The notes beneath the pieces are model-generated. The model saw only the letters and a program-made list of their open reading frames with translations. It was not told where the DNA came from and made no database searches. DNA of 64,000 nucleotides from Lithobates sylvaticus (lineage: Eukaryota; Chordata; Amphibia; Anura; Ranidae), in assembly GCA_028564925.1 (NCBI GenBank), contig CM053030.1, positions 270,729,992 through 270,793,991 of the forward strand. The letters run 5' to 3'. Made by a program: the position numbers and the translations under genes. Shown one piece after another: positions 23,499 to 37,182 of the stretch; position 1 is the first letter of the stretch, and every line of letters begins with the position of its first letter.

Positions 23499-24310
23499 TG
23501 GGGCGTGTACTAAAGCCCCTGAGCTTTAATTGCTACAGGCGTCCTGCCTGTAGCCAATTATTGCTCTCCTAGTTTCCGGCGCTGTGATTGGCCAAGCATG
23601 CGGGGTCACAGTGCAAATCATCAGCCAGCAATGCACTGCGCCGGCCGCAATGCATTGCGGGCCGCTCGCATCACACGAATGTGATGCGAACGGCCCAAAT
23701 AGTTCTGGGCTCGCCGAGCGAGCGAACGCCCAGTGTTCGATTCGAACGTGGGCCCATCCCTAGTTAAAAACCGGGGTTTAGTTTTCATACATTTGCAAAT
23801 ACATGCGTATGCTGCAGAGCTGCTTCACGACACCCTAATAGTATCTGTAGTCCTAACTTTAAATCTTGAGAGCCTCCACAGTGGAAGCACATGCATTATA
23901 ATGGATAGGCAGAGGGCAGGAGATCCTGGAGGGAGCCCTTACCTCCTTAAAGGCACAGGAGCACACTGGACACCCAGCATATAGCATAATGGCAGCAAAG
24001 CCAGTGCGTCCTTTCACCAGTATTCCAACAGTACAAATAAATGGGCAATGCCCCCACCTGTAACTGCAGCAAGGAGCACATGGAAGGGTGACGCATTTCA
24101 AACAAAACCAAAGAAAATTCCCAGCTCAACTTACCAACCAATCTGCAACCAACCAAATTATCCAGTGTAACAGTATGCGTTAAAAACAGGTGTTTAGTTT
24201 GTACACATTTGCAAGTACATGCGTATGCTGAAGAGCCACTTCATGGCACCCCAATATTATTTGCAGTCCTAACTCTAAATAAGAGAACCCGAACCTTTTC
24301 TAAGTGGAAG

Positions 24311-25187
24311 AGTGGGTCTGATAATAAAGTTGGCAGTGCCTCCAACCAGGATAGGGCCTCTATGAACAGAGGGGATTCTCTTCCTAGGAAATTAACCAAT
24401 AATATATACAGTCATTATGAGCAGAGGAACTACTGCACACAAGTATAGAAATAATACAAGCTTTATATAAGAAGAGATAAATAAAAGTACATACATGTAT
24501 TATCAGCAAAGGGCCCAATAGGATTTTAGACGGAATTGTGCACATATACCTGGGTATATACGGTATATTGTTATTAGTAGAGATACCTCCAGATGAATGT
24601 TGCAGCAAAGTCCAATTGCAGGGGCCCCAGAGGATGATGCGGCATCTGTCTTTGTGTTAGAGACCTGAAGGCCAGATCAGCAGTTACAGGGATATCCTCC
24701 AACTGTTGACCAACCAGCCTGGAATGAGACTTGTCATTGGCAGGAACTGTGATGTGGCACTGAAACTCAGAGTCAGTCTAACTACTAACTACTACTAACT
24801 ACTACTGTGCTTTAGTCCCTCCCGTTGGTGTATAATAGTCCCTTCTAGTCCAGGATTTAGTAGCATGAACAGGACAGGTGGCTGAGACATTATCTCTCCC
24901 CCCACTTCCTGCTTCCAGGGTATCAAAGAAAATGACCCAGGGGCAGGAAGTGCATACATAATATATTTACAGACTTTCACAAATTCAGACAGTAGAGGGC
25001 AGTGGATCCCTACACAAGATTTAAAATCAGCCATGTCTGGTTGTCTGTTGCTAAACTACTAAATCCAAAATCAGCCCCCCCCCCCTTTCTCCTGTAACTG
25101 TTCTGCACTGCAAGATTTTGCAATCATTTTTAACACATTCAATAAGTATTTTTTTGAATTTAACAAATACCATATTTTAAATTGTAT
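24311..25187. other. No gene recognised
   Basis: AT-rich sequence with short CTACTAACTACTACTAAC-type tandem repeats near 24780-24805. No credible frames. Confidence 0.5.
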
Positions 25188-25594
25188 TGTCAGGGCTGGG
25201 CTCAGCCCTTCTTTCTCAGTGCTCAGCTGTCAGTTAATTGCCAAAGACTTTTCATTCCACAGTGACTCACCTGGTCTTCATTTCCTGCTTGTCAGCTAGA
25301 ACTGCTGGTTATACAAAAACTCCCTGGATCAGATCGTCTGTGCCTTTGCCTTGGTCAACATCTCCGTACTCTCTCTGCTGTGTTTTCCTCCTGGTTCCTG
25401 AGCCTTTTTGCTGCAACGGACTATGCTGATTTTTGGACCCCTGTTTCTCTGGCTTGTTCTAACTACCCATCCTGGTTACCAAACTCTAACTATGTTTTGA
25501 CTACGTTTGCTCTGTTTATACCATTTTACCAAATTTATTAAATAGTGGGATTTTTACTGCACTTCTGTCTCAGTCTCATTCATGGTTCCTGACA
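25188..25594 (+). repeat. Probable solo LTR (fossil)
   Basis: Starts TGTCAGGGCTGGG and ends GGTTCCTGACA, with inverted TGTCAGG/CCTGACA ends. Near-matching flanks TGTAT and GGTAT look like a slightly decayed 5-bp duplication. TTTATTAAATAG near the right part could serve as a polyadenylation signal. No internal region accompanies it, which fits LTR-LTR recombination. Class unknown, Ty3/gypsy plausible. Confidence 0.55.
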
Positions 25595-25659
25595 GGTATA
25601 TTTAAAAAAGATAGACATTAATAAAGAGCAATTAATTATCAGGATTAACATACACTTAA

Positions 25660-26078
25660 GCCCCATACACACGGTCGGATTTTCCGATGGAATCTGTCCT
25701 ATCAGACAATGTTGTCGGAAATTCCGACCGTGTGTAGGCACCATCGGACAGTTTCCATCGGATTGTCCGACGGACAAAGTCCTATCTCCTGCTGGATAGA
25801 TTTTTTGACAACAAAGTCCGATCACACCAAATCCGATCGTGTGTAGCGAATTCCGACGGACAAAGTGCTACGCATGCTCAGATCACATTACAAGACCAAA
25901 GCTATTGGCTACTAGCCTCTACGTAGTCCCGTCGTAGGCAACAAACGTCACCACGTTCAGAATGATTTTCCGACAACTTTGTCCGACCATGTGTACGCAA
26001 AACCAACATCGGACAAAGTACGACGGACATGATCCGACGGACCTGGTCCTCGGATAATCCGAGCGTGTGTATGGGGCT
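25660..26078. mobile_element. Harbinger-like MITE, GCCCCATACACACGGTCGG family
   Basis: Inverted ends GCCCCATACACACGGTCGGA and GAGCGTGTGTATGGGGCT lie between TAA on each side. The interior consists of TCCGAC/GTCGGA-rich inverted blocks. Related copies with TAA flanks are at 38284, 39165 and 42407, and a fragment at 31179. Confidence 0.75.
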
Positions 26079-26086
26079 TAAGACAG

Positions 26087-26268
26087 TTGTCATCAATCCT
26101 GTCCCCAGGGCCCACTAACAGGCCAGGTTTGCAAGATAACTGAAATGCATCACAGGTGATATAATTTGCTGCTCAGTGATTGCAGTTTTCTAGTCTGTAT
26201 CTCCCCAAGGCAATACATAAAACCTGGCCTGTTAGTGGGCCCTGAGGACATGGTTGATGACCACTGCA
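26087..26268. mobile_element. Foldback MITE (GTTGTCATCAATCCTGTCCCC)
   Basis: GGGCCCACTAACAGGCCAGG on the left and CCTGGCCTGTTAGTGGGCCC on the right form a perfect inverted repeat, with partial matches outward. 182 bp, non-coding. Confidence 0.75.
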
Positions 26269-26621
26269 CTAAGAAATCCAGTTACCAAGTATCTCCCACC
26301 AGCCAGTCAAGATAGGCTACCCAGATAAGATGGTTACTAGTGCAAGGTGAAAATCTAATAGTGTAGTGCATATTCACTAGTGATATTTTCCAAACAGACC
26401 TCCTCTTGATTGTGAGCAGTACCCTCAAAACTGTACATCTTGTATCTTGTATCTTGTAATGCAGTTCGCAAAATGCTGGTGCTATATTAATTTTATTCAA
26501 TAGTAATAATAGTTACAAAGCTGCTATCATAAATCAAAAGTATATGGGAAATGTATATTACATGAGTTTGAACTGAAGTAATGAGAGAAAAACACCTGTT
26601 TAGACAGCAAAATAGTCAACC

Positions 26622-27160
26622 TGTCACAGTCCCTACCGTGCCTTGCAGACGGTCAGGCGTGGTTGCGCCCCAGGCGGCTCTGAACTCATGTCTGTCTGCG
26701 CTTGGTCCTGTTTCCTTACCTCTGAGCCACACCTCAGTTCTATTCAGCCTGATTTCCAGCCATGCCTAGTTTAGCATAAAGTACTGTGGGCGATACTGTT
26801 TGTACCTGGATCAGCTGAGGCAGGTTACCTAATTAGCTGGGTATAAAACCCTGTCTCACTCTGAGGGCTTTGGCAGTTCATTTTGTCATGTGTGCCAAGT
26901 GTTGTTGTGCCCCTGTTGCAGAGATCCAGTGTTCCAAGACTGACCCCGGCTTCAGACCCTGGCTTTGTTTATCGTTATCCTGACTTCTGGAATCCCTGAC
27001 TGCGGCTTTACCTTGACCATCCCTTGGCTATTCCTGTCAAGCCCCGTGCACAGATTCACAGCCCAGGTAGCTTATCTCTTTGTTACCTTGGACTGTGTTT
27101 ATTTGCAAGGGTGAGCGTACATCTCTGCGCCATGGACTCCAACCTAGGTAAGCCCTTACA
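26622..27160 (+). repeat. 5' LTR of the gag-only fossil
   Basis: Starts TGTCACAGTCCCTACCG and ends AGCCCTTACA. It contains TATAAAACCC near 26850, a plausible TATA box. The ATG at 27132 lies inside the LTR and is in frame with the gag that follows. Confidence 0.85.
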
Positions 27161-28259
27161 TAATGAACTGCCCAACATGGAGTCCGCAGAGATGTACAGG
27201 ATACTCACCTCCCTTGTTTTGCAAGTCTCCAGCCTGGGCCAGACCATTGCTGAGTTACAGCAAGAAGTCCGCTTGTTTAAAGGCACAGTACGCCCAACCC
27301 TGGAACCTGTATGTCCAGAACCTTTTGTTGTGATGCCTGAGAAGTTTGATGGGAATCGTGCATCATTTTTGAACTTTAGGATGGATTGCGAGCTGTTGTT
27401 TGCTCTTAAGCCTAGGACCTATGCCTCTGACTTTATAAAGGTTCGCGCATCCATCAATCTGCTCACTGGGCTAATCAAGACATGGGCTTTTCAGCTATTA
27501 TAGGAGAAGTGTACAGTCTTGGACAGCTGGGAAGCTTTCATGTTTGTTCTGGACTCTTATATTACAGTTTCTAAGAAAACCAGTGTTCCCAAGTCTGCTC
27601 CTAGTACACGTGGCCTACGGGTACCCAGGGACAGGAATACCCTGTACAGATGTGAATCCAAGCCATCCCAGTCTGTGCCAAGTTATGAAGCTGTAAGCCC
27701 TCAAAGCCTAGACGCTCCTGAGGTTTTAACCACTCCTACCCTGGATGATGTGGAACCCATGGAGATCGAGTCCTTCCGGTCCAAGCTGTCTAAGGGAGAG
27801 AGAGAGCGGAGGAGAGGCTGTGGACTCTGTTTCTATTGTGGAGTAAGAGGGCACCTTATCTCTCTCTGCCCAACCTGTCCACTTTGGCCAAAGTTTCAGC
27901 AAGTGTGCACTACTAGGATCCTTCCTGCTACCCCTGACTCTCTGCCTGCTATCCAGCTTGAAGTTCCTGTGCCCCAGTCTGACGTTCCAGTGCCTGCTAC
28001 CCGGTCTGATGTTCCAGTACCTGCTGCCCGGTCTGATGTTCCTGTGTCCCCGCTTGAAGTTCCTGTGTCCCCGCTTGAAGTTCCTGTTCCTGTGTCCCCG
28101 CTTGAAGTTTCTGTGTCCCCGCTACCTCCTGACTGTACGTATGCCACGAATAGCACCATAGTCCATAAGCAGGACCTGAAGATTTTTGAAAGAGCCTTGC
28201 GAGCGACCAAAGTCTCCCCAGCCGGAACTTCTAAAACAAAGAAAGCCCAAAGGAAATAA
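27132..28259 (+). pseudogene. Ty3/gypsy gag fossil with zinc knuckle
   Basis: The region encodes a gag-like protein: an N-terminal coiled-coil-like part (LVLQVSSLGQTIAELQQEV), the capsid-type phrase PEKFDGNRASFLNFRMDCEL, and a CCHC knuckle CFYCGVRGHLISLC. After the knuckle comes a proline/valine-rich tail of short repeats (DVPVPAARS-like). It is not a whole reading frame. It is related in plan to the gags at 44130 and 57569. Confidence 0.8.
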
Positions 28260-28300
28260 GGCTGTTCCATGCTCTGAGGGCATTCCTAAGGGGAGGGAAC

Positions 28301-28852
28301 TGTCACGGTCCCTACCGTGCCTTGCAGACGGCCAGGCGTGGTTGCGCCCCAGGCGGCTCTGGGTGGTATTGAACTCATGTCTGTCTGCACTTGGTCCTGT
28401 TTCCTTACCTCTGAGCCACACCTCAGTTCTATTCAGCCCGATTTCCAGCCATGCCTAGTTTAGCATAAAGTACTGTGGGCGATACTGTTTGTACCTGGAT
28501 CAGCTGAGGCAGGTTACCTAATTAGCTGGGTATAAAACCCTGTCTCTCACTCTGAGGGCTTTGGCAGTTCATTTTGTCATGTGTGTCAAGTGTTCTTGTG
28601 CTCCTGTTTCAGAGATCCAGTGTTCCAAGACTGACCCCGGCTTCAGACCCTGGCTTTGTTTATCGTTATCCTGACTTCTGGAATCCCTGACTGCGGCTTT
28701 ACCTTGACCATCCCTTGGCTATTCCTGTCAAACCCCCGTGCACAGATTCACAGCCCAGGTAACTTATCTCTTTGTTACCTTGGACTGTGTTTATTTGCAA
28801 GGGTGAGCGTACATCTCTGCGCCATGGACTCCAACCTAGGTAAGCCCTTACA
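28301..28852 (+). repeat. 3' LTR of the gag-only fossil
   Basis: Direct repeat of 26622-27160, starting TGTCACGGTCCCTACCG and ending CCCTTACA, followed by the CAACC duplication. Confidence 0.85.
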
Positions 28853-28857
28853 CAACC

Positions 28858-29525
28858 ATTGTGCATCAGCCAATCGATGTGCCAAGATGCAGATAGATCG
28901 GATGTGTGGTGCATCCAAATCCAATGCCAATCTGTTCCCGAGAACACTAAAGAACACTGTAAACCAAAGAGTCAGGTGCACATGCTCATCTTACAGCCCC
29001 TTTTGGCTTTTAAAAATTGGGACAGACGCTCTTAAAAAGTGTTTGTTGGTAAATATGGTTGACCATTTTTAATAAATATAAAAAAAATGGCCATGTGCTA
29101 TTTATTATACCTACTTAGTGACCTATTTTGGCAAAAGAATTACACCTCTTTGACCCCTAATGATTGATTAGTTGAGGACAGGGCTTAAAGTTGACCCAAC
29201 CTGAAATTTCACAACATGTTATCATATATGGGGTAAATAAAGGACCAGTATACCCAGAAACAAAAATGTGAAATACTAATGAAATTAAAATGTAAAACTA
29301 TGTATGCAGAATAATACACATCAGTACACTGGTTTTACATTTCTTGCATTAGTACTGCATATTCTTCAGAAATGTATTTACATTAATATTAAAATCTAGT
29401 TTACATATACAAGTTTATGAAAATATTGTTATTTGTGGACAGCCACCTTTAAACTATCCATAGAAACTACTCTGAATGCGGTGCAGCACATCCACAAAAA
29501 GAAAACACACTTTTAATGGTTTATT
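28858..29525. other. No gene recognised
   Basis: AT-rich sequence continuing the pre-insertion locus. No credible frames or repeat termini. Confidence 0.5.
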
Positions 29526-29528
29526 TAA

Positions 29529-30041
29529 CCGCTTCCCGACCGCCTCATGTAGATATACGTCTACAGAATGGCACGGGCAGGCAAAACCACGTACCCGTAC
29601 GTCCCCTTTAATTTGCCTGCCCGTGGGTTTGCCTGCCCGTGGCGCTGGCGGCGCTCGCGGCCCGGTCGGGAGCTCCGTGACCCCGGCCGCGGGACCAGCG
29701 GACCCGATCGCCGCTGGTGTCCCGCGATCGGGCTACGGAGCTGAAGAACGGGGAGAGGTTTGTGTAAACAAACCTCTCCCCGCGCTTCCTACACTGACTG
29801 TCATTGATTGGCTGTTCCCGGTCATCGGGAAAGCCGATCAATGACGTCAGACGTCAGCCCCGCCCCCTAATGTAAAAAAAAAACACACACGTCAGAGCCC
29901 ATAACCCCTCCCCTCCCCCTAGTGGTTAACTCTTTCACTACAACTGTCATTTATACAGAAATCAATGCATTTAAATAGCATTGATTTCTGTATAAATGGT
30001 CCCAAAAATGTGTCAAAAATGTCCGATGTGTGCACCATGTC
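29529..30041. mobile_element. Harbinger-like MITE, left half only
   Basis: Starts TAA|CCGCTTCCCGACCGCC as 1161-2092 and follows it (GAACGGGGAGAGGTTTGTGT and the ATTTCTGTATAAATGG block) to about GTCCGATGTGTGCACC. Unrelated DNA then begins. The right half is missing. Confidence 0.7.
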
Positions 30042-31178
30042 GAAGAGTTAGCAAAATTCAGTTTGGAGAACAAAGTTTTATGATGCTTCCCCATGTGATA
30101 TTATTGCAAGCTGAAGTTTATTTATAAGCCCCTGTTCTAGAAATCCAAACCCAAGAGATTCATTTAGGAGTTTGCCTGTATCCTTTCAGGTCCCAGAAAT
30201 TTGTCATTGATATGCCCAGTGACTTTTGAAGTGCTTGCAGCCAACGGCTATTCATAACTTATCCTCCAAGTCATAATCTTGACACAGGACTTGAAACCTA
30301 GAATTTATGTCTGATAAATAGCCCTAATTGTTCTTATGCTAAGCTCTAAAGTCTTTATCTGTGTCACTTGGACTACAGAATGACATGGAAACCAAGCAAC
30401 CTAGTATTCTATCTTATGAAACCATGCAGAGAGATGCCAGAGTTTAATATTGCAGACAAACTCAATCGCTGTATAATAAAGTGTTATTCCTGTTTTTGTC
30501 AATTCAGGATGCATTAGAAAATAATATTCTATCCACATCGCCTTTCTGAATGCAAATGGTGAATGTCCTCACTTTCTCAGTTTACAATTATGCTGAAGAA
30601 TTTGCATATCGTTCTTGTTTTACAGTCTGTTTAGTTCATGAAACTTACATTTGCATTTTCATCTAAATGTGCTAAGCTTTATAATTTACATTTATTTCCG
30701 GACTAGCTTTGTGACATGTAAATTATGGTATGAAGAATAATGTTATGCATATGGGTTTCGATGTGAGCCCTGTGCTGTCTGTGTGATAAAGCACATAAAA
30801 TCATATTTCTTTAGTGGTACAGATCATGTCTACTATGAAATATAACACTGAACAATGTTGGCCCATAACAGTAGGTTGTGTTTGGACAAGGAAATGGTAG
30901 AAAATGATCTAACCACAAAATCAATATTCTTTTGACAGGCATATAAACATGCACACGCATATGGACTTCTTCAATAGGGAACAGATATAGACAACAACAA
31001 AATTACAACTTCAGTAGAGTGGGGAAGGGTTAGAACATCTGACAGTATTTTCATTGCTGATTGCTGTCCTTCCCAGTGGGAAAATCTCCCCAATAGGGTC
31101 ACAGAAAAAGTAAAAACCTGACACAAACTGTAAAATGTTTCTGCTCTGTCCAAAACTTTAAAAAGCGACTAGAGTTAA
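30042..31178. other. AT-rich single-copy-looking sequence, no gene recognised
   Basis: About 1.1 kb without long frames, tandem repeats or recognisable element ends. Confidence 0.5.
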
Positions 31179-31430
31179 GGCCCGTACATGCGAATTGGAA
31201 GTAAAATTTCATCCGACGAACGATCTGACGATTTTTGGATCGTTCGTATGGTGCTTTCGACAGCCGATTCTGCTTTTTCGTCCGACAAAAGCTGGATGTG
31301 TAGACTATAATATTTTTTTGGTACATGAACTCGACGTCCGATTTTCGTTTAATTATTAGTATGGTTTTCGTAAGAAAAAAATCATAAGAGCAAAACTACG
31401 CATGCTCAGAAACGAAAGAATACATACAAA
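31179..31430. mobile_element. Harbinger-like MITE fragment (GGCCCGTACATGCG)
   Basis: TAA|GGCCCGTACATGCGAATTGG resembles the left end of 38284-38876, and the interior TCGACAGCCGAT and GCATGCTCAGAAACGAAAG blocks also match it. The right end is absent. Confidence 0.5.
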
Positions 31431-31744
31431 ACTAGTCAACACATTGGGGCTGATTTACTAAGATGAATGTGCTGCGCCGGTTCATACCATAATTGGTGCG
31501 CCAGATAAATTATTAATTGAGCGTATGAACCAGTGAACGCATAATTGCAACACATATGCCGGCGCACGCAATAATAATATACCGGCGCACACGTTAATAA
31601 TATGCCATTGATAATAGCGCACGCCCTTATCATTAACAGTCCATTCACACAGGGGCAACGCGACTTACAGCGCGACTTGGGTTGACTTACAACACGACTT
31701 GGGGCGACTTACAACGCGACTTTAAGTCACCCCCAGGCCAGGCG

Positions 31745-33065
31745 ACTTTAATTTAAAAAAAAAAAAAAAAACGGCATGGGTTCCCCTCCAAGAGAATACC
31801 AGGCCCTTCAGGTCTGGTATGGATATTAAGAGGAACCCTGTGCCAAAAAAAAAAAATGGCGTGAGGGCCCCCCTCAAAATCCATACCAGGCCCTTCAGGT
31901 CTGGTATGGATTTTAAGGGGAAACCTGTGCCCAAAAAAAAATGGCGTGGGGGACCCCCTCAAATTCCATACCAGACCCTTATCCGAGCACGCAACCTGGC
32001 AGGCCGCAGGAAAAGAGGGGGGACGAGAGAGCCACATGCACCTTGTCTCCATGCTGATAAGGACAAGGGCCTCATCCCCACAACCCTGGCCTGTGGTTGT
32101 GGGGGTCTGCGGGCAGGGGGCTTATCGGAATCTGGAAGCCCCCTTTAACAAGGGGACCCCCAGATCCCGGCACCCCTGTGGGAAATGGTAAGGGCCTACC
32201 ATTTCACCAAAAAAGTGACAAAAGTGTTAAAAATGAAAAGAGCCAGTTTTTGACAATTCCTTTTATTAAAGTCTCCTTCTTTCCATCTTCTTCCTTCTTC
32301 TTTCCTTCATCCTTCGGTTTCTTCCTCCTTCTTCTTCCTCCATCATCTTCTTCTTCCTCCGATCCTCTGCTTCTTGCTCCGGTGTTCTCGTCCGGCATCC
32401 TGCTCCACAGCATCTCTTCTTCTTTCTCGTGTGCGGAGCAGCCCGAGAAAGAAGCGAGGAAGAAGAGACGCCGGGGAGGAAGATGCCGGACGAGAACACC
32501 GGAGTAAGAAGCAGAGGATCGAAGGAAGAAGAAGATGGAGGAAGAAGATGGAAGAAGAAACCGAAGGATGAAGGAAAGAAGAAGGAAGATGATGGAAAGA
32601 AGAAGACTTTAATAAAAGAAATGGCCAAAAACTGTCTCTTGTCATTTTTAACACTTTTGTCACTTTTTTGGTGAAATGGTAGGGGTACCCCCTTACCATT
32701 TTACACCGGGGGCGGGATCTGGGGGGTCCCCTTGTTAAAGGGGGCTTCCAGATTCTGATAAGACCCCCACAACCACCGGGCAAGGGTTGCGGGGATGAGG
32801 CCCTTGTCCTCATTAACATGGGGACAAGGTGCTTTGGGGGACCCCAAAGCACCCTCCCAATGTTGAGGGCATGTGGCCTGGTACGGTTCAGGAGGGGGGG
32901 CGCTCTCTCGTCCCCCCTCTTTTCCTGTGGCCTGCCAGGTTGCATGCTCGGATAAGGGTCTGGTATGGATTTTGAGTGGCGGGGTTCCCCTTAATATCCA
33001 TACCAGACCTGAAGGGCCTGGTATGGAATTTTTGGGGGACCCCCATGCATTTTTTTTTTTTTTCA
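31745..33065. repeat. Long inverted repeat with the GC-rich CCATACCAGACCC module
   Basis: The left arm (from about 31745: GGTTCCCCT, CAGGTCTGGTATGGAT, CCTTATCCGAGCACGC, ACATGCACCTTGTC, ATTTCACCAAAAAAGTG) returns inverted on the right (GTGAAATGGTAGGGG, CCTTGTTAAAGGGGGC, TGCATGCTCGGATAAGGG, ATCCATACCAGACC). The centre near 32440 holds TTCTTCCTCC/GGAGGAAGAA purine-pyrimidine stretches. Arms are diverged, so it is an old structure and not an assembly fold. The same module occurs at 33457-37095 and 47741-49520. Frames inside are unlikely to be genes. Confidence 0.7.
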
Positions 33066-33453
33066 TGTTTTTTTCACTGCATTTTTCAGTGCGTGGGGGT
33101 GCCATTAGGAGTTTCTGTGTGCTTTCTGTGTAGCATTGTGCTTTGTGTGCATGTGGGTGCAGGAATGCGTACAATTTACACATGTGTCATGCCAATACAA
33201 ATAAAATAAATAAACCTGAGACTGCCTAAACATTTGTATTGACAACAATTTTTTGGGCGAAGTGATGCATTATCTGACAGAAATCCAGCGTACCAATATT
33301 TTTTGTCCATGACTGTATGTGGGGTAATAGGGGTGCTTACAATGATCAGCTTTTAATTATTTATGCAAAAGCTTTATCCCACAAGTAAAAATAAACTGTT
33401 GCTGTAACTACCTAAAAAGAGTTATCTGGAGTTTGTTGAAGTCCATCTAAATC
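33066..33453. other. No gene recognised
   Basis: A short T-rich region, then sequence with CAATACAAATAAAATAAATAA. No coding or terminal-repeat signal I can place. Confidence 0.45.
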
Positions 33454-33456
33454 TAA

Positions 33457-35986
<2,530 letters not shown>

Positions 35987-35989
35987 TAA

Positions 35990-37095
35990 GTCGCTAGCCC
36001 CGTCACCTGGTATGGATTTAAAGGGGAATCCCTACGCTGAAAAAACGGCGTGGGGGTCCCCCTCCAAATCCATCTCAGACCCTTATCCGAGCACGCAGCC
36101 CGGCCGGCCAGGAAATGGGGTGGGGATGAGCGCGCGCCCCCCCCCCCCTCAGCCGTACCAGGCCGCATGCCGCATGCCCTCATGTTGATGAGGACAAGGG
36201 CCTCTTCCCGACAACCCTGGCCATTGATTGTCGGGGTCTGCGGGCGAGGGGCTTATCGGAATCCGGTTGCCCCCTTTAACAAGGGGGCCCCCAGATCCCG
36301 GCCCCCCACCCTATGTGAATGAGTATGGGGTACGATGTACCCCTACCCATTCACCTAAGGTGTAAAGGTGTAAATAAAAAAAACACACAATTTTTTTAAA
36401 ATATTTTATTGCACAGCGGGGGTCTTCTTCCATCTTGGGGGGGTCTTCTCCCCCGACTCCTCCGCTCTTTTACCTAGCTCTTTTACCTAGTGGAGGAGCC
36501 CAGCTTTCTTCTTCGTCGCCGCCATCATCGCCTGGGGGTCTCGGTCTGCCTTTGGGTGTCTTCAGGGGTCTCTTCTGTTTTTGCCGCTGTCGCCGCCTTC
36601 TGCGCCGTCTTCTTCTTCTTCTTCTTCGATGTTGACTCGTCACTCTCTCTGGCCGGAATGGCAGAGACACACGGTGTTGTGACTTATATAGGGACAAGGG
36701 GCGGGTTCACATGCTCATGTCACATGGTGACCCCGCCCCCATATGATGTCAGCATCCTCCGGGCTGCGTACTCGGATAAGGGTCTGAGATGGATTTGGGG
36801 GGGACCCCTACGCCGAAATTTTTTTTCCCTTTAAATCTATACCAGGTGACGGGGCTAGCGCGGCTGCATTCACTGCCTTCGCTTGCCCCGTCTACCTGCA
36901 GTCAAGTTCTAAATGAACGGACTTTCCGATCGTGTGTCAGAAAATCCGTTCATTTCAAAAGTCCGCAGACTTTTTCCAGCGGATTGTCCGCCGGAAAAGT
37001 CCGGGTGTTTGTGGGCAAGTCCACACGCTCGGAAAGTCCGGCAGAACTCCGCTGGAAAGTCCGGCGGTTACGCCGCACAAGACCGAAAGTGTGTT
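35990..37095. mobile_element. Second, incomplete copy of the GC-rich foldback element
   Basis: It begins inside the family at GTCGCTAGCCCCGTCACCTGG directly after the TAA that closes 33457-35986. It repeats the forward module (CATGTTGATGAGGACAAGGG, CCTATGTGAATGAGTATGGGG) and ends in GTCCGCC/GGACTTTCC-rich arms around 36900-37095. Outer termini are incomplete. Confidence 0.5.
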
Positions 37096-37182
37096 ATTTG
37101 CTGGAGCCTCCACATTTAACGAATGGTAAGCTGCAAGATATATTTTTTTGGTTTTGGATTTAATACTGCTTTAAGTATTTAA

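Larger units (their letters stand above)
18054..23762 (-). mobile_element. hAT transposon, near full length, with decayed transposase
   Basis: Ends are TAGGGATGAGCCGAACACCC on the left and GTGGGCCCATCCCTA on the right, with the inner GGTTCGGTTCGAACC and TTCGATTCGAACG blocks partly inverted. A perfect 8-bp duplication GTTAAAAA flanks it (18046-18053 and 23763-23770), the length typical of hAT. The transposase runs on the minus strand (22914 to 19768) with a TATA box upstream. Tandem repeats lie in its 5' and 3' untranslated parts. The intact target duplication points to a fairly recent insertion, although the gene now has several frame changes. The element at 47215-50076 shares both ends. Confidence 0.9.
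17999..24310. repeat. Tandem 417-bp unit, first copy interrupted by a hAT element
   Basis: The phrase CCGACCAATCCGCAACCAACC at 17999 recurs as CCAACCAATCTGCAACCAACC at about 24133. The sequence right of the hAT (TTTAGTTTTCATACATTTGC from 23777) recurs as TTTAGTTTGTACACATTTGC from about 24195, followed by shared GCGTATGCTG and GCAGTCCTAACT-type blocks. Subtracting the hAT and one 8-bp duplication gives a spacing of about 417 bp. The second unit shows the uninterrupted GTTAAAAAC target. Confidence 0.7.
26622..28852 (+). mobile_element. Ty3/gypsy-type LTR element fossil, gag only
   Basis: Two direct LTRs (26622-27160 and 28301-28852) enclose a short interior with a gag-like region and no protease, reverse transcriptase or integrase. 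The 5-bp duplication CAACC is seen on both sides (26617-26621 and 28853-28857). A purine run (AAGGGGAGGGAAC) precedes the 3' LTR, as expected for a polypurine tract. The LTRs differ by roughly a dozen substitutions plus small length changes by eye, about 2 percent, so the copy is moderately young. It is broken and much shorter than a full element. Confidence 0.85.
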
